NCBI RefSeq assembly: GCF_021545845.1 | Contig: NZ_CP088923.1 | Coordinates: forward strand, 930,001-994,000 | Origin: Rhodanobacter thiooxydans | GTDB lineage: Bacteria > Pseudomonadota > Gammaproteobacteria > Xanthomonadales > Rhodanobacteraceae | Length of the DNA stretch: 64,000 nucleotides | Direction of reading: 5' to 3' | Part shown: positions 28,819-37,688 of the stretch, piece by piece | How positions within the stretch are numbered: position 1 is the stretch's first letter | Layout of the letters: the number at the start of each line of letters is the position of its first letter | Notes under the pieces: model-generated | Told to the model about the DNA's origin: nothing | The model's input: only the letters and a program-made list of their open reading frames with translations | Database searches by the model: none | Translations under genes and position numbers: made by a program

Positions 28819-30423
28819 CTATTCCGACAGTGCCTGCTGGATCGCTTCCAGCCCGTACCCGCGCGTTTCGATACCGCTGCGCGCGAGCATCCAGCCGGCC
28901 AGCGCCATCGGCAGCGCGAGCAGCAGCGCCGACAGCATGAAGTGCTCGAACAGGCCGGCCACGCCGATCAGTGCGCCGAGGATGCCGCCGAATTTCGAGC
29001 CGCCGGCGATCAGCCCCGCGCCGGTACTGCGCAGGTGCACCGGGTAGATCTCCGCCGCGTACGGAATCAGCGTGGCGATCACCCCGCTGATGCACAGCAG
29101 CAGCGCCACCGTGCCTGCCGTGGTGAGCGCGGTCGAGCGCAGGTTGACCAGCGCGATGGCAAAGAAGAACAGCAGCGACAGCGCGGTCAGCGCGATGAAC
29201 AGCACCAGGCTGCGGATGCTGCTCCAGCGCTGGTAGGCCCACACCACCACGCCGATGCCGGGCAGGGCAATGATCGCCGAGCGCGCCAGCAGCGCCGCGC
29301 TGGCCTGCGCGTCGATGCCCAGCGTCACCAGGTTCGCCGGCAGCCACAGCAGGAAGCCGAAGTTCGCCAGGCCCCAGGCCACCGCGCATACCATCAGGCC
29401 CCAACTGATCGCCGCATGCCGGCCGCGCAGCAACTGGCGCATGCCGGTGCGTGCAGGTGCGGGCGACGGCGCGTGGGCGGCGTCGCCGGCAGGCGTGACG
29501 GCCACCGGCGCCACGCCGCCCGAGAAGCGCTGCAGTACTGCGCGTGCCTGCTGCTCCAGCCCGGCCAGGGCGAGGAAGCGCGGCGACTCGGGGATGTAGC
29601 GGTTGAGCAGGATGATCAGCGCGCCGGTGGGCAGGTTGAGCAGCCACAGCGAGCGCCAGCTCCACGCCGGCTCGAACAGGGCGGCGGCACCCGAGGCCAG
29701 CAGGTAGCCGGCCGAGGTGCCGACGCCGCCCAGCGCCACCAGCAGCCAGCCGCGGTGGCGGGTCGGGATGGTCTCGGCCATCAGGGTGAAGGTGATCGGC
29801 AGCATGCCGCCGGCGGCCGCGCCCATCATGAAGCACATCACCAGGTTCCAGCCGAAGCTCGGCATCGCGCCGCAGATCGCGGTGCCCATGAACATCAGCG
29901 CCGACAGCAGGATCGTCGCGCGGCGGCCGAACAGGTCGCCGAGCCGGCCCCACACGATCGAGCCGACCGCGGTGCCGGTCAGTGCCGACAGCGCCAGCCA
30001 GCCGGCGGTCGCGCCACTGATGCCGTACTCGGCCGACAGTCCGGGCATCACGAAGCCGATCGTGGCCGGCTTCATCACGTCCACCGCCAGCGCGATGGTC
30101 AGCACCGCCACCAGTTTCCAGTGCTCGCGGTTGAGCGGCACGTGGTCGGCGGCGTGGAACGGCAGCGGCTCGCGGTCGGGGTGCAGCGTGCGCCGCATCT
30201 GCTGCAGCCGCGGCATCAGGCCATAACCGGCGAGCAGCACGCCGAGCGGCACCAGCGCCATGCCGGCCAGCATCAGGTTGTCCATCGGCATGCCGGCGAG
30301 GCGGAAATGCATCGGCGCGGCCATCGCCAGCATCGGCAGATGCGCCAGCACGCCGGCGATCACCATGGCGCAGCCGAGCCAGAACGCCACCGGGTGGTGG
30401 AAGGTGAGGTCCCTCGAACGCAT
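28819..30423 (-). CDS. MFS transporter
   Basis: A 534-residue inner-membrane protein. Two hydrophobic segments (about 12-36 and 47-66) precede a standard 12-helix major facilitator core beginning near residue 100. The signature between helices 2 and 3 is GRLGDLFGRRATIL, and IPESPRFLALAG after helix 6 is typical of sugar-porter or aromatic-acid transporters. GTAVGSIVWGRLGD supports the same group. The substrate cannot be told. The extra N-terminal pair of helices is unusual for the superfamily. It converges with aceE across repeat 28660-28768. Confidence 0.85.
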   Translation of the reverse strand: MRSRDLTFHHPVAFWLGCAMVIAGVLAHLPMLAMAAPMHFRLAGMPMDNLMLAGMALVPLGVLLAGYGLMPRLQQMRRTLHPDREPLPFHAADHVPLNREHWKLVAVLTIALAVDVMKPATIGFVMPGLSAEYGISGATAGWLALSALTGTAVGSIVWGRLGDLFGRRATILLSALMFMGTAICGAMPSFGWNLVMCFMMGAAAGGMLPITFTLMAETIPTRHRGWLLVALGGVGTSAGYLLASGAAALFEPAWSWRSLWLLNLPTGALIILLNRYIPESPRFLALAGLEQQARAVLQRFSGGVAPVAVTPAGDAAHAPSPAPARTGMRQLLRGRHAAISWGLMVCAVAWGLANFGFLLWLPANLVTLGIDAQASAALLARSAIIALPGIGVVVWAYQRWSSIRSLVLFIALTALSLLFFFAIALVNLRSTALTTAGTVALLLCISGVIATLIPYAAEIYPVHLRSTGAGLIAGGSKFGGILGALIGVAGLFEHFMLSALLLALPMALAGWMLARSGIETRGYGLEAIQQALSE

Positions 30424-30515
30424 GCATCCGCCCCTGACATACAGGCGACCAGCATACCGCGGTGGACGCGCACCGCTGCGCCGCTCCGCGTGCGCGTTCT
30501 AAGGGTGCGCGGCGC

Positions 30516-30845
30516 TCACTCGTCGTCGTTGCGGAACACGCGGCGCAGCAGCAGGAACGCCCCGAGCGTACCGGCCACGACCGCCGCGGTGGCCAGCGGG
30601 TGGCGGTTTACCTGGCGGCGCAGGCGGCGGTATTGATAGTTCGCCTCGTCGGCGAAATCCTCGGCTGCGTGCGACAGCTGACGGCCGTACGAATCGCGGC
30701 GCCGGCTCCAGCGCGAGCCCAGCTCGTGGCTGCGTTCCAGCAGGGTATGCGCGTGGTCGGCAGCGCCGTCGGCGTAGCGGTGCGCCTGTTGGCCGGCGCG
30801 TTCGCCGGCATCGCGGAGCCGGCTCTCGATATCGTGGTGGCGCAT
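30516..30845 (-). CDS. DUF883/ElaB-like inner-membrane-anchored protein
   Basis: A 109-residue protein with a long charged amphipathic region (residues 1-80, His/Arg/Glu-rich, probably coiled coil) and one C-terminal membrane segment HPLATAAVVAGTLGAFLLL. The build matches the ElaB/YqjD (DUF883) group, tail-anchored proteins that associate with ribosomes in stationary phase in E. coli. The start at 30845 has a strong Shine-Dalgarno GAGGAGA upstream. Family membership is suggested by layout more than by clear motifs. Confidence 0.65.
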   Translation of the reverse strand: MRHHDIESRLRDAGERAGQQAHRYADGAADHAHTLLERSHELGSRWSRRRDSYGRQLSHAAEDFADEANYQYRRLRRQVNRHPLATAAVVAGTLGAFLLLRRVFRNDDE

Positions 30846-30935
30846 GGGGTGTTCTCCTCGGCGGGCTTTCGAGGCTGCCAGCGCCATCGTGAGCGACGCG
30901 TAAACAGCGCCGCGTTCGTCGCGCCCGGTTCGGCC

Positions 30936-32789
30936 TCAGGGCCTCAGCGGGGCGATCCGCGACAGCGTCGACACGCCGCGTTCGTCGAACGCCTCGACCG
31001 CCACGACGTAGGCCACGCCCTTGTTCAATGCGTGCAGGGTCAGTCGCGCCGGCTGGTCGGCGAAACGCTGGTACGTCTCGTGCAGGCGATCGGCGGCCAG
31101 CCCCCAGCGCACGTTGTAGCCGACCGCGCCGGGCACCGGTTGCCAGACGACCTCGGCATCGCGGGTGTCGGCCAGGCGGCGGGCGGAAACCAGCACTGGC
31201 GCCGGCGGCGGCGGGCCATCGGCGTTGCCGAACACGCGCAGGTCGGAGATCGCCAGCGTGCGTGCGCCGACGTGGCCGTGCACGTAGCGCAGGTAGCGGA
31301 TGCGTGCCGGATGGTCGAGTTCGAGATAGGCGTTCGGCCGGTCGCGGGTTTCGTGCGAGAGGTCGGCCAGGGTGGTCCATCGCCTGCCGTCCGCCGAGCC
31401 GTCGAGGCGGAACCGGGTGACGATGTCGGGCGCGTCGCCGTAGCGGCCGGAGCGGTAGTCGGCGTAGTCCACCTGCACGGCGCGCACCGTGCGCGGGCCG
31501 CCCAGGTCGAGTGTGAGCGTCTGTCCGGCGGTGTTGCTTGCCGCCGCCCAGAACGTGCGCGGGTTCTCGTCGGTGACGGCGGAGGGCGGGTGCTCCGGCA
31601 GTTGCGACGAAGCGTGCGCGGACTTGCGGTACGACAGCAGCATCCAGCCGGTGAAGGTGCTTTCGCCCTCGCCCAGCGCATGGTCGGGCATGCGCTGCGG
31701 GAAATCGCCGAAGCGCGTGTCGACCCACATCTGGCCGTCCGCGTGGAAGCCGGCGGGGAACAGTTCGATGCGTCGCTCGAACGTCCAGTTCAGGCCCACC
31801 CACATGGTGCCGCTGTTCCACCAGTTGCCGTACGCGTCCTGGAAAGTGGAGCCGTGCCCGGCGCCGGTGGCGAAGCCGCCGGGCTTGTAGCCGACCGGGT
31901 TGTACGGTGCGTAGGTGAACGGTCCCAGCGGGTTGCTGCCGACGTAAACGCCGGTGGCGTACGCGTTGTACTCGGTGCCGGGCGCGGCGTACTGCAGGTA
32001 GTAGCGGTCGCCGTGGCGGTTCATCCAGGCGCCCTCGAGAAAGGGCGCGATGCGGGTGTCGGCGTGGTCCTGCCCGAAGCGTTCCCAGCCATGCGCGGCG
32101 GGGTCGGCCTTGAGCAGCGCGGCCGGCTTGGTGACGAAGGCCATCCGCTTGCCTTCGCCTTCGTCGGCGCGGTCCAGCGCCAGGTCGATCTGCGCGCCGT
32201 ACAACGGAAAGACGTTGGAGGAATCCCAATACAGATAGGTCCTGCCGTCCTCGTCGCGGAACAGGCCGGGGTCCCATGGACCGGGCGGCAGCTCGCCCGC
32301 TTTCATTTCGCTCTCGTGCCCGGCCCACACCGCGCCGGGTACCGCCGGCAGCAGGCGCGTCCAGAACTGCCAGCGGCCATGCGCAGGATCGGTCGAGTAC
32401 AGCAGCGGGCGCGGCTCCATCGCCGACGACATCAGGAACAGCTTGCCGTCGGCGACCAGGGTGGCCGGCGCCACCGGGCCGTCGAACGGCCATCGGTCCG
32501 GCTGCACGAACTGCCAGTGCAGCAGGTCGGTCGAACGCCAGTAGCCGTCGGCCAGGGTCAGGAACAGGTAGTACGCATTGCCGTAGCGCACGAACGCGGG
32601 GTCCGCGCCGGTGCGGTACGAGATGCCCTGGTTCATCTGCTCGTAGTTGTAGCGGTAGTCGATATCCAGCGGATTGGCCCAGGTGCGCCCGCCGGTGGCG
32701 GCGGGCGCGGCCCGCGCGCCGGCCGCGGCCAGCAGGATCGCGAGCACGATCGAGCGCAGCAGGCGTGTGCAGGGTATCGACGCTGACAT
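30936..32789 (-). CDS. secreted GH43-like glycoside hydrolase with discoidin and FN3 domains
   Basis: A 617-residue exported protein with a signal peptide ending ARA (about residue 27). Residues 35-375 form a five-bladed GH43-type domain (ADPAFVRYGNAYYLF, WDPGLFRDEDGRTYLYW, FLEGAWMNRHGDRYYL), residues about 400-515 a F5/8 type C domain (HPPSAVTDENPRTFWAA, LTLDLGGPRTVRAVQVDYAD), and residues 525-617 a fibronectin type III domain. GH43 enzymes cleave arabinan, xylan or related side chains; the exact activity is open. The carbohydrate-binding tail fits degradation of plant cell-wall polymers. No transport genes for sugars adjoin. Confidence 0.84.
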   Translation of the reverse strand: MSASIPCTRLLRSIVLAILLAAAGARAAPAATGGRTWANPLDIDYRYNYEQMNQGISYRTGADPAFVRYGNAYYLFLTLADGYWRSTDLLHWQFVQPDRWPFDGPVAPATLVADGKLFLMSSAMEPRPLLYSTDPAHGRWQFWTRLLPAVPGAVWAGHESEMKAGELPPGPWDPGLFRDEDGRTYLYWDSSNVFPLYGAQIDLALDRADEGEGKRMAFVTKPAALLKADPAAHGWERFGQDHADTRIAPFLEGAWMNRHGDRYYLQYAAPGTEYNAYATGVYVGSNPLGPFTYAPYNPVGYKPGGFATGAGHGSTFQDAYGNWWNSGTMWVGLNWTFERRIELFPAGFHADGQMWVDTRFGDFPQRMPDHALGEGESTFTGWMLLSYRKSAHASSQLPEHPPSAVTDENPRTFWAAASNTAGQTLTLDLGGPRTVRAVQVDYADYRSGRYGDAPDIVTRFRLDGSADGRRWTTLADLSHETRDRPNAYLELDHPARIRYLRYVHGHVGARTLAISDLRVFGNADGPPPPAPVLVSARRLADTRDAEVVWQPVPGAVGYNVRWGLAADRLHETYQRFADQPARLTLHALNKGVAYVVAVEAFDERGVSTLSRIAPLRP

Positions 32790-32836
32790 GCGCCGAGCAT
32801 GCCCCGGCGCTGGTGGCCGCGCAACGCGGGCCTGCT

Positions 32837-33754
32837 TCAGTAGATCTCGCCCACGCAGCAGCGCAGGCTGCCGCCGGCCTTCTCGATCTCGTCCAGTGCC
32901 ACCGCGCCCACTGCGAAACCGTAGCCGGCCAGCGCTTCGCGCTGGGCGTCGGTAAGCGAACGGGCGGCGCGGGCGCTCATCCAGACGCGGTGCCCGGAGA
33001 GGGTGATCGCATTACCGGCGAAGGCCTGTTTCTGCGCTGGGCTCAGCCAGACTGCGCGGTCGCCACAGGCGGTGGCGATCGCCCGCACCGCAGCCGGGTC
33101 GCGGAAGCCGTCGGCGGCGATGATCGCGGCACGGCCGGCCAGCAGGGTCAGCACCACGTTGGTGTGGTATTCGTTCTCGGCCAGCTCGAAGCAGTAGGTC
33201 AGGCGCAGGCCGAACGCCTGGTGCATCGCCTCGGCGCCGGCCGGGTCGCAGCGCTCGCTGAGGCCGCAGTAGCCGACGCCGCGGGCACGGTCGATGACCA
33301 GCGAGCCGGTCAGTTCGGCGACCAGGTCGCTGCGACCGGACAGGTCGATCTCCTCATAGCCCAGCACGTCGCCGAAGAAGCCGCGGATGTCGGCGCGCGC
33401 GGCCTCGCGCTGGCGTACCGGGTGGCGCATGCGGCCGACGATCAGTCGTCCCGGCGCGGTGGCGAACACGTTGTTCGGAAACACCGCGTCGGGCGTCGCC
33501 GGGTCGCCGGGAAAGGTGATCACCGGCACGTCCGCGCGCAGCGCCTGCGCCAGCGCGCCGTGCTGGGCCAGCGCCCTCAGTGGGTCGACCGCCAGGCCCA
33601 GGTCCATGTAGCGGTTGTCGCGCGCCGATTCCTGCGCCAGGGCGAATTCGGCCGGCGCCACCATGAATGCGGCCCGCGCGGTCGCCGCCGCTCCCGGCAA
33701 TGGCGCCAGTGTGGCAAATGCTTCGAGGAATTCGCTCGGTGAAGTGGTGATCAT
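32837..33754 (-). CDS. arginine deiminase-related hydrolase (CtlX-like)
   Basis: A 305-residue protein of the amidinotransferase/guanidine-modifying fold. Visible family motifs are FPNNVFA near 75-81, the catalytic His in ENEYHTNVVLTLL and a Cys near the end in SLRCCVGEIY, the position of the nucleophile in DDAH and arginine deiminases. It best fits the CtlX group proposed to hydrolyse citrulline or a related compound. The start MITTSPSEFLEAF at 33754 was chosen because an upstream extension is Lys/Pro/Arg-rich and unlike the family. It diverges from the DUF3247 gene across 214 bp. Confidence 0.78.
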   Translation of the reverse strand: MITTSPSEFLEAFATLAPLPGAAATARAAFMVAPAEFALAQESARDNRYMDLGLAVDPLRALAQHGALAQALRADVPVITFPGDPATPDAVFPNNVFATAPGRLIVGRMRHPVRQREAARADIRGFFGDVLGYEEIDLSGRSDLVAELTGSLVIDRARGVGYCGLSERCDPAGAEAMHQAFGLRLTYCFELAENEYHTNVVLTLLAGRAAIIAADGFRDPAAVRAIATACGDRAVWLSPAQKQAFAGNAITLSGHRVWMSARAARSLTDAQREALAGYGFAVGAVALDEIEKAGGSLRCCVGEIY

Positions 33755-33968
33755 GGCGCAGCTCAATACAGGGGCGTGAAAGCATATCCGCTGCGGGTTC
33801 TTGCCGCGCGGCGGCTTCCATCTGTCGCCTGCAGCCAGATCCGTTACCGCGCGGTGCATGGCGTTCGCCGTCCCGCCTGCCGTTCAGCTGGCAGATAGAC
33901 GAATTGACGCGCGCTTGCCATGTGGCCAACCACCCTGATGCCCGATCACGTCACGCGAGGCAAATGCC

Positions 33969-34271
33969 ATGGGCAGAGCAGCGGAACGCGTCTACACCGA
34001 CCGGGCCAGCATCCAGCAGCTCGAATCACTGGTGGAGGAACTACCGGCCAACGGCCATGTGGTGCTGCTGCTCAAGGACGGCAGCAGCTGCGATGGCGTG
34101 GTCGTCACGCGACCGAACGTGCAGATGTTCCGCGACGCCGACGAGCGCGAAGGCATCAACGCCACCGTGCGGCTGGAACGGCCCGACGTGCCGGAATGGA
34201 GCCAGCAGGTCTGGCTTGACCAGATCGTGCGGGTCGAGCACCTCGACTCGTCCATGGCCGGCGAAAACTGA
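33969..34271 (+). CDS. DUF3247 Sm-like protein
   Basis: A 100-residue protein matching the small family typified by Xanthomonas XC5848, whose structure has an Sm-like fold. The beta-rich core includes GHVVLLLKDGSSCDGVVVTRP and QQVWLDQIVRVEHL, resembling Hfq-type strands. The function is unknown; RNA binding is an inference from the fold. The Shine-Dalgarno GAGG lies 10 bp before the ATG. The TGA stop opens the hairpin of repeat copy D. Confidence 0.82.
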   Translation: MGRAAERVYTDRASIQQLESLVEELPANGHVVLLLKDGSSCDGVVVTRPNVQMFRDADEREGINATVRLERPDVPEWSQQVWLDQIVRVEHLDSSMAGEN

Positions 34272-34349
34272 GAGATTGCGAATTTCTCAAGCTCGAAGCC
34301 CGACCACTCGTGAAGAAAACCACGGGAAGTGTTTTCTTCACGAGCTCAG
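34269..34349. repeat. stop-codon hairpin element, copy D (short)
   Basis: This 81-bp copy starts with the DUF3247 stop codon. TGAGAGATT and AATTTCTCA pair around GCG with one G-T pair (34269-34289). The final hairpin GTGAAGAAAAC / GTTTTCTTCAC is present, then CGAGCTCAG. The middle modules of copies A-C are absent, and the sequence has diverged, so this looks like an old or minimal version. Confidence 0.75.
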
Positions 34350-34402
34350 GGCGCAGGCGGGTTGCCGTTCCAGGTCTGCAATCGGGTGAAGCCGTCCGCG
34401 CT

Positions 34403-34952
34403 TCACTGCTCGCTGCCGACGCCGTGGTGCACGAAGAACAGCCCGCCGGGGTCGTACCTGCGCTTCGCCGCGGCGAGGCGCGGAGAGTTGCCGCCCCAGA
34501 ATCCCCGCTGCCAGTCGTGCAGGAAGTAGTCGCTTTCCGAGACGTAGGAGCCGGCTTCGGGCGCCACGGCACGCAGCGCCTTCATCGTCTTGTCGACGGC
34601 CGCCGCCATGCGCCGCGCCATGGCCAGGTCCGGTTTCGCACCCGGCATGCCGGGAAAGGCGGGGTCGTCACCGCTGGCGCTGATGGCCGTCGGCGGTGAC
34701 GATCTCCGCCTCCAGCAGGTTGGACGCCGCCGTGCCCCAGTGCTTGGAGAGGCTGCCGAAGCCACCGCTCTGCACCAGTCCGGCCACGCCCACCGTGGTG
34801 CAGCCGCCGCCCTGCACGTAGCGGCCGCCGCGGCTGGTCACGGCGTCGTAGGCGTCGATCCACATCGCGCCCGCCTGCACGCTTGCCGCCGCCTGTGGCG
34901 CCAGATGGCCGGCGCAGCCTTGCGGCACGAAGGCGTCGTGCAGGTTCACCTG
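34403..34952 (-). pseudogene. FAD-linked oxidase remnant (PCMH start plus BBE end)
   Basis: Two pieces of one gene type are joined in different frames. From about 34952 to 34683 the frame reads HDAFVPQGCAGHL, AGAMWIDAYDAVTSRGGRY and GGFGSLSKHWGTAASNLLEA, the FAD-binding half of a vanillyl-alcohol-oxidase/berberine-bridge type enzyme. From about 34680 to 34403 another frame reads AMARRMAAAVDKTMKALRAV, ESDYFLHDWQRGFWGGNSPR and KRRYDPGGLFFVHHGVGSEQ, the C-terminal BBE domain. The middle part, roughly 250-300 residues, is missing. The true start is also lost where the sequence meets the LytTR remnant. Confidence 0.8.
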
Positions 34953-34964
34953 GTTCAGGTGGCG

Positions 34965-35144
34965 CTGGATCCGGCGCGCTTCGTACGGGTGCATCGCGGC
35001 TACTTCGTCAACCTCGATTATCTGGCCGAGATCGAGCCGCTGGAAACCGGCGACGCGCGTCTGCAGATACGCGGCGGCGTGAAGATTCCCTGCAGCCGCC
35101 GCCATCGCGCCGCGCTGCGCGAACGCTTCGGCCGGCGGGATTGA
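34965..35144 (+). pseudogene. LytTR DNA-binding domain remnant
   Basis: An open stretch of 59 codons ending in TGA reads LDPARFVRVHRGYFVNLDYL then GVKIPCSRRHRAALRERFG. This is the C-terminal half of a LytTR domain, as in AlgR/LytR response regulators (HRGYFVN and SRR are the typical marks). No receiver domain or start lies upstream; that sequence is the FAD oxidase remnant on the other strand. The gene was cut by the same rearrangement. Confidence 0.78.
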
Positions 35145-35214
35145 ACACGGACGGTTGCACGGCGGCGGCCGCTCGTTCCAAGCTAGCCGCCTGTTCCCGC
35201 CTGGCAGGTCGCCG

Positions 35215-35949
35215 ATGAATCGCGCTTTTCTCCGTTATGCCCCACTGGCGTTCTGCGCCGCCTGGCTGCTGGCCGGCTGCTCGCCCCAGGGTGGCGCGCC
35301 GGCACCGACGGCGGAGCAGCAGCAGGCCCAGTCGCAGACGGCCGACGCGGCGCGCAACCTCGACACCTACCGCCAGCTGCTGCGCATCCGCAACGACGAG
35401 ATGGCGGTGTCGATGGGCAAGGACATCGTCAAGCGGTTTCCGGACAGCGCCGCGGCGAAGGAGGTGCTGCAGACCCTGCCGGCGATCGAGCAGCGCTACA
35501 CCGCGGCCAGCGAGAAGAACCGACTGGCCGGGCTGTGGTTGTACCAGGTGGCGCCGATGGCCGGCGGCACGCAATCTACCGCCACCATCGAGAACAGCCA
35601 GCCCGCCAGCGGCGAGCGCGTGCGGCTGGTGCTGCGCCGGCACACCGAGTGGGGCCAGAGCGTGTTCCTGTACGGCAGCAAGCCCGGCTTCGTCTGCCGC
35701 GGCAACTGCACCATCGCCGGCACCGCCGACGGCAAGCCGGTGCGGATCAAGGCGTTTGCGCCGTCCACCGGCGAGCCGGCGCTGATGATCCGCGACGACA
35801 ACGGCTTCATCGCGATGCTGCGCAAGGCGAAGAAAATTACGCTCGACGTCACCCTGGTCGATGGCGAGAAGAAGCAGAGCCTGGTCTACGAAGTGGGCGG
35901 CTTCGACCCGGCCAAATGGGGCGCTGTGGGCAAGCCGAAAAAGAAGTAG
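35215..35949 (+). CDS. lipoprotein of unknown function
   Basis: A 244-residue protein with a lipoprotein signal (lipobox LAGC, Cys at about residue 22) and a Gln/Ala-rich linker. The first half of the mature part is helical (LDTYRQLLRIRNDEMAVSMG), and the second half looks beta-rich with two cysteines in GFVCRGNCTIAG that could form a disulfide. I recognise no named family. It is followed 62 bp later by another lipoprotein gene, so both may be co-expressed. The start at 35215 was chosen because the signal peptide begins there. Confidence 0.75.
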   Translation: MNRAFLRYAPLAFCAAWLLAGCSPQGGAPAPTAEQQQAQSQTADAARNLDTYRQLLRIRNDEMAVSMGKDIVKRFPDSAAAKEVLQTLPAIEQRYTAASEKNRLAGLWLYQVAPMAGGTQSTATIENSQPASGERVRLVLRRHTEWGQSVFLYGSKPGFVCRGNCTIAGTADGKPVRIKAFAPSTGEPALMIRDDNGFIAMLRKAKKITLDVTLVDGEKKQSLVYEVGGFDPAKWGAVGKPKKK

Positions 35950-36011
35950 CGCGGTAAGCCGGGAGCCGCCTCGCGCGTTTGCATGTATCCCGCCCGATGG
36001 AGATGGATGCC

Positions 36012-36464
36012 ATGAAAACGCCACGCCTCATGCTCGCCGCCAGCCTGCTCGGCCTGCTCGGTGCCTGCTCCAGCGTGCCTTACGCCCAGCGCGTGGGCGA
36101 GCGCCAGGCCGCCTATGCCGCGGCGGTCGGTGCGCCGGTGAACAGCTTCCGCTTCTTCAACCTGTACTCGTGGGAGCCGCTCGGCGACACCGAGCTGGCC
36201 GTCTATACACGGCCGAACGAGGCGTGGCTGCTGGACCTCGGCGGCTGCCATGACCTGATGTTCGTCAACGCGATCGGGATCACCTCCAACGTCGGGCAGG
36301 TGATGGTTGGCTTCGACAAGGTGCTCACCGGGGCGCGCAATTTCCCCTGCACGATCATCCGCATCCGCCCGGTCGACGTGAAAAGCCTCAAGCTCGCGCA
36401 GCAGAAGCAGCGGCAGATCGAGAGTGCGGCGCGCGAAGGGCCGCCGCCCGCCGCGGCGCACTGA
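36012..36464 (+). CDS. lipoprotein, DUF6491-like
   Basis: A 150-residue protein with lipobox LGAC (Cys at about 19). The mature part contains FRFFNLYSWEPLGDTELAVY and a central AWLLDLGGCHDLMF, as in the small DUF6491 lipoproteins of Xanthomonadales, and a second Cys in NFPCTIIRIRPVD. Its role is unknown. The start MKTPRLMLAAS fits a signal peptide better than an ATG 33 bp upstream. The stop TGA is the first triplet of repeat copy C. Confidence 0.75.
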   Translation: MKTPRLMLAASLLGLLGACSSVPYAQRVGERQAAYAAAVGAPVNSFRFFNLYSWEPLGDTELAVYTRPNEAWLLDLGGCHDLMFVNAIGITSNVGQVMVGFDKVLTGARNFPCTIIRIRPVDVKSLKLAQQKQRQIESAAREGPPPAAAH

Positions 36465-36713
36465 GAGGTTGTGATTTTTTCAACCTCTCAGGCCGGCCAC
36501 GGCGAGGGGCATGGCGAGGGCATGGATGCCCGAGTTGAGGCAACGCAGGAGCAGTTGCCCGATGCTCGAGTTGAGGCAACGCAGGAGCTGCTGCCCGATG
36601 GCCGGACATGAAACAGTCACGCCAGTGACTGTTTCATGTGAGCGAGTCCGGGCGTGTACCGGACTCGCGACGGAAGAAAACCACAGGATGTGGTTTTCTT
36701 CACAAGCTCTGAG
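36462..36713. repeat. stop-codon hairpin element, copy C (full length)
   Basis: A 252-bp copy nearly identical to copy B. It has the 10-bp TGAGAGGTTG/CAACCTCTCA hairpin on the stop codon (36462-36490), two 36-bp units (the second begins ATGCTCGAGTTGAGGC and has CTGCTGCCCG), the ACATGAAACAGTCAC stem, a 10-bp GCGAGTCCGG/CCGGACTCGC stem and the last hairpin GAAGAAAACCACA/TGTGGTTTTCTTC. It lies between convergent genes. Confidence 0.9.
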
Positions 36714-36730
36714 TCCCGCGCCGACGCCGG

Positions 36731-37552
36731 TCAGTGCAGGAACAGCTTCTCGGTGATTTTCGCCAGCGGCTTTTCCAGCGCGTTCTGCAGGCGCGGCGGC
36801 AGGTCCAGCGGCTTGAGCAGCATCTTCACCGTCATCGCGGCCGGGATGTTCCGGCGCAGGCGGCCCTGCGCGCGGTCGCTGATGCGGCGGAATTCGGCCT
36901 CGTTGCCCTGGTGCTGCGGGTAGCACTGGTTGAACACGTGGCGCAGCGCGATGTCGCTGTCCTCGCTCTTGATCTCGTTGACCCGGCGCAGCAGCGCGCG
37001 GAACACCGGGTAGCGACCGAAGCCCTCGTGCTCGCGGTAGCGCCGGTAGTGCTGGTAGAAATACTTGAAATGGCGCACCTCGTCGCTCTTGATGCGGTTG
37101 GTCAGCTGCTTCAGCACCGGCTCGTCGGTGATGTCGTTGAGCGCCCGGTACAGGCTGGCGGTGCCGGTTTCCACCACGCAGCGCGCGGCCAGCTCCAGCC
37201 CGCGGCACGACTCCAGCTGCTCGGCGGTGCACACCGCGCCGTACTCCTGCCAGAACGCGGCAAAGCCCTTGTCCCAGTCGAACTCCGGCCAGGCTTTCCT
37301 GACGTAGGCGGCCAGCGCGCGGCCATGCTGCAGTTCTTCCTGCTCCCAGTGCTGGCGGAGCCAGCCGCCCAGCTCCTCGTCGCCGGCGAAATGGTCGACC
37401 AGGTTGCGCGCGTACAGGTCCGAGCCGCTTTCGACGAAGGACGCGCTGCACAGCAGGAAGAACAGGTCTTCGTCGTGGCGCACGCGGGCGACCTCGATGC
37501 GGTCGAGGTCGATGCTTTCCAGGGTCCAGGGCAGGTCGGCAGCTTGGCTCAA
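36731..37552 (-). CDS. ferritin-like diiron protein
   Basis: A helical protein of about 273 residues with two ExxH iron motifs in the pattern of ferritin-like or acyl-ACP-desaturase-type diiron proteins: EQEELQHGRAL and SDEVRHFKYFY, with further Glu in VVETGTASLYRAL. Whether it is an oxygenase, peroxidase or storage protein cannot be told. The start is uncertain. A TTG at 37552 begins LSQAADLPWTLESIDLDRIE; the ATG at 37633 would add 27 Cys/His/Arg-rich residues that look non-coding. It converges with the DUF6491 gene across repeat C. Confidence 0.78.
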   Translation of the reverse strand: MSQAADLPWTLESIDLDRIEVARVRHDEDLFFLLCSASFVESGSDLYARNLVDHFAGDEELGGWLRQHWEQEELQHGRALAAYVRKAWPEFDWDKGFAAFWQEYGAVCTAEQLESCRGLELAARCVVETGTASLYRALNDITDEPVLKQLTNRIKSDEVRHFKYFYQHYRRYREHEGFGRYPVFRALLRRVNEIKSEDSDIALRHVFNQCYPQHQGNEAEFRRISDRAQGRLRRNIPAAMTVKMLLKPLDLPPRLQNALEKPLAKITEKLFLH

Positions 37553-37688
37553 GGCAGGTTTCCCCGTATGGCGATGGCCGCGGCAGCGGCAAGGCGCTTC
37601 CTGACGGCCCGTGAGATGACAGCACGATGACAAAGCATACGGCGTGGTCGCGGCAACGGATTAACGCCGGCCGACTTGGCGCTCCAGC

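Noticed and set aside
34590..34964. A longer plus-strand gene leading into the LytTR segment
   Set aside because: The upstream codons are antisense to clear FAD-oxidase sequence; only the last 59 codons resemble LytTR.
36511..36756. Small open frame with repeated MPELRQRRSSCP peptide in repeat copies B and C
   Set aside because: It arises from the 36-bp units in repeat DNA, has no ribosome site and the frame is not preserved outside the repeat.
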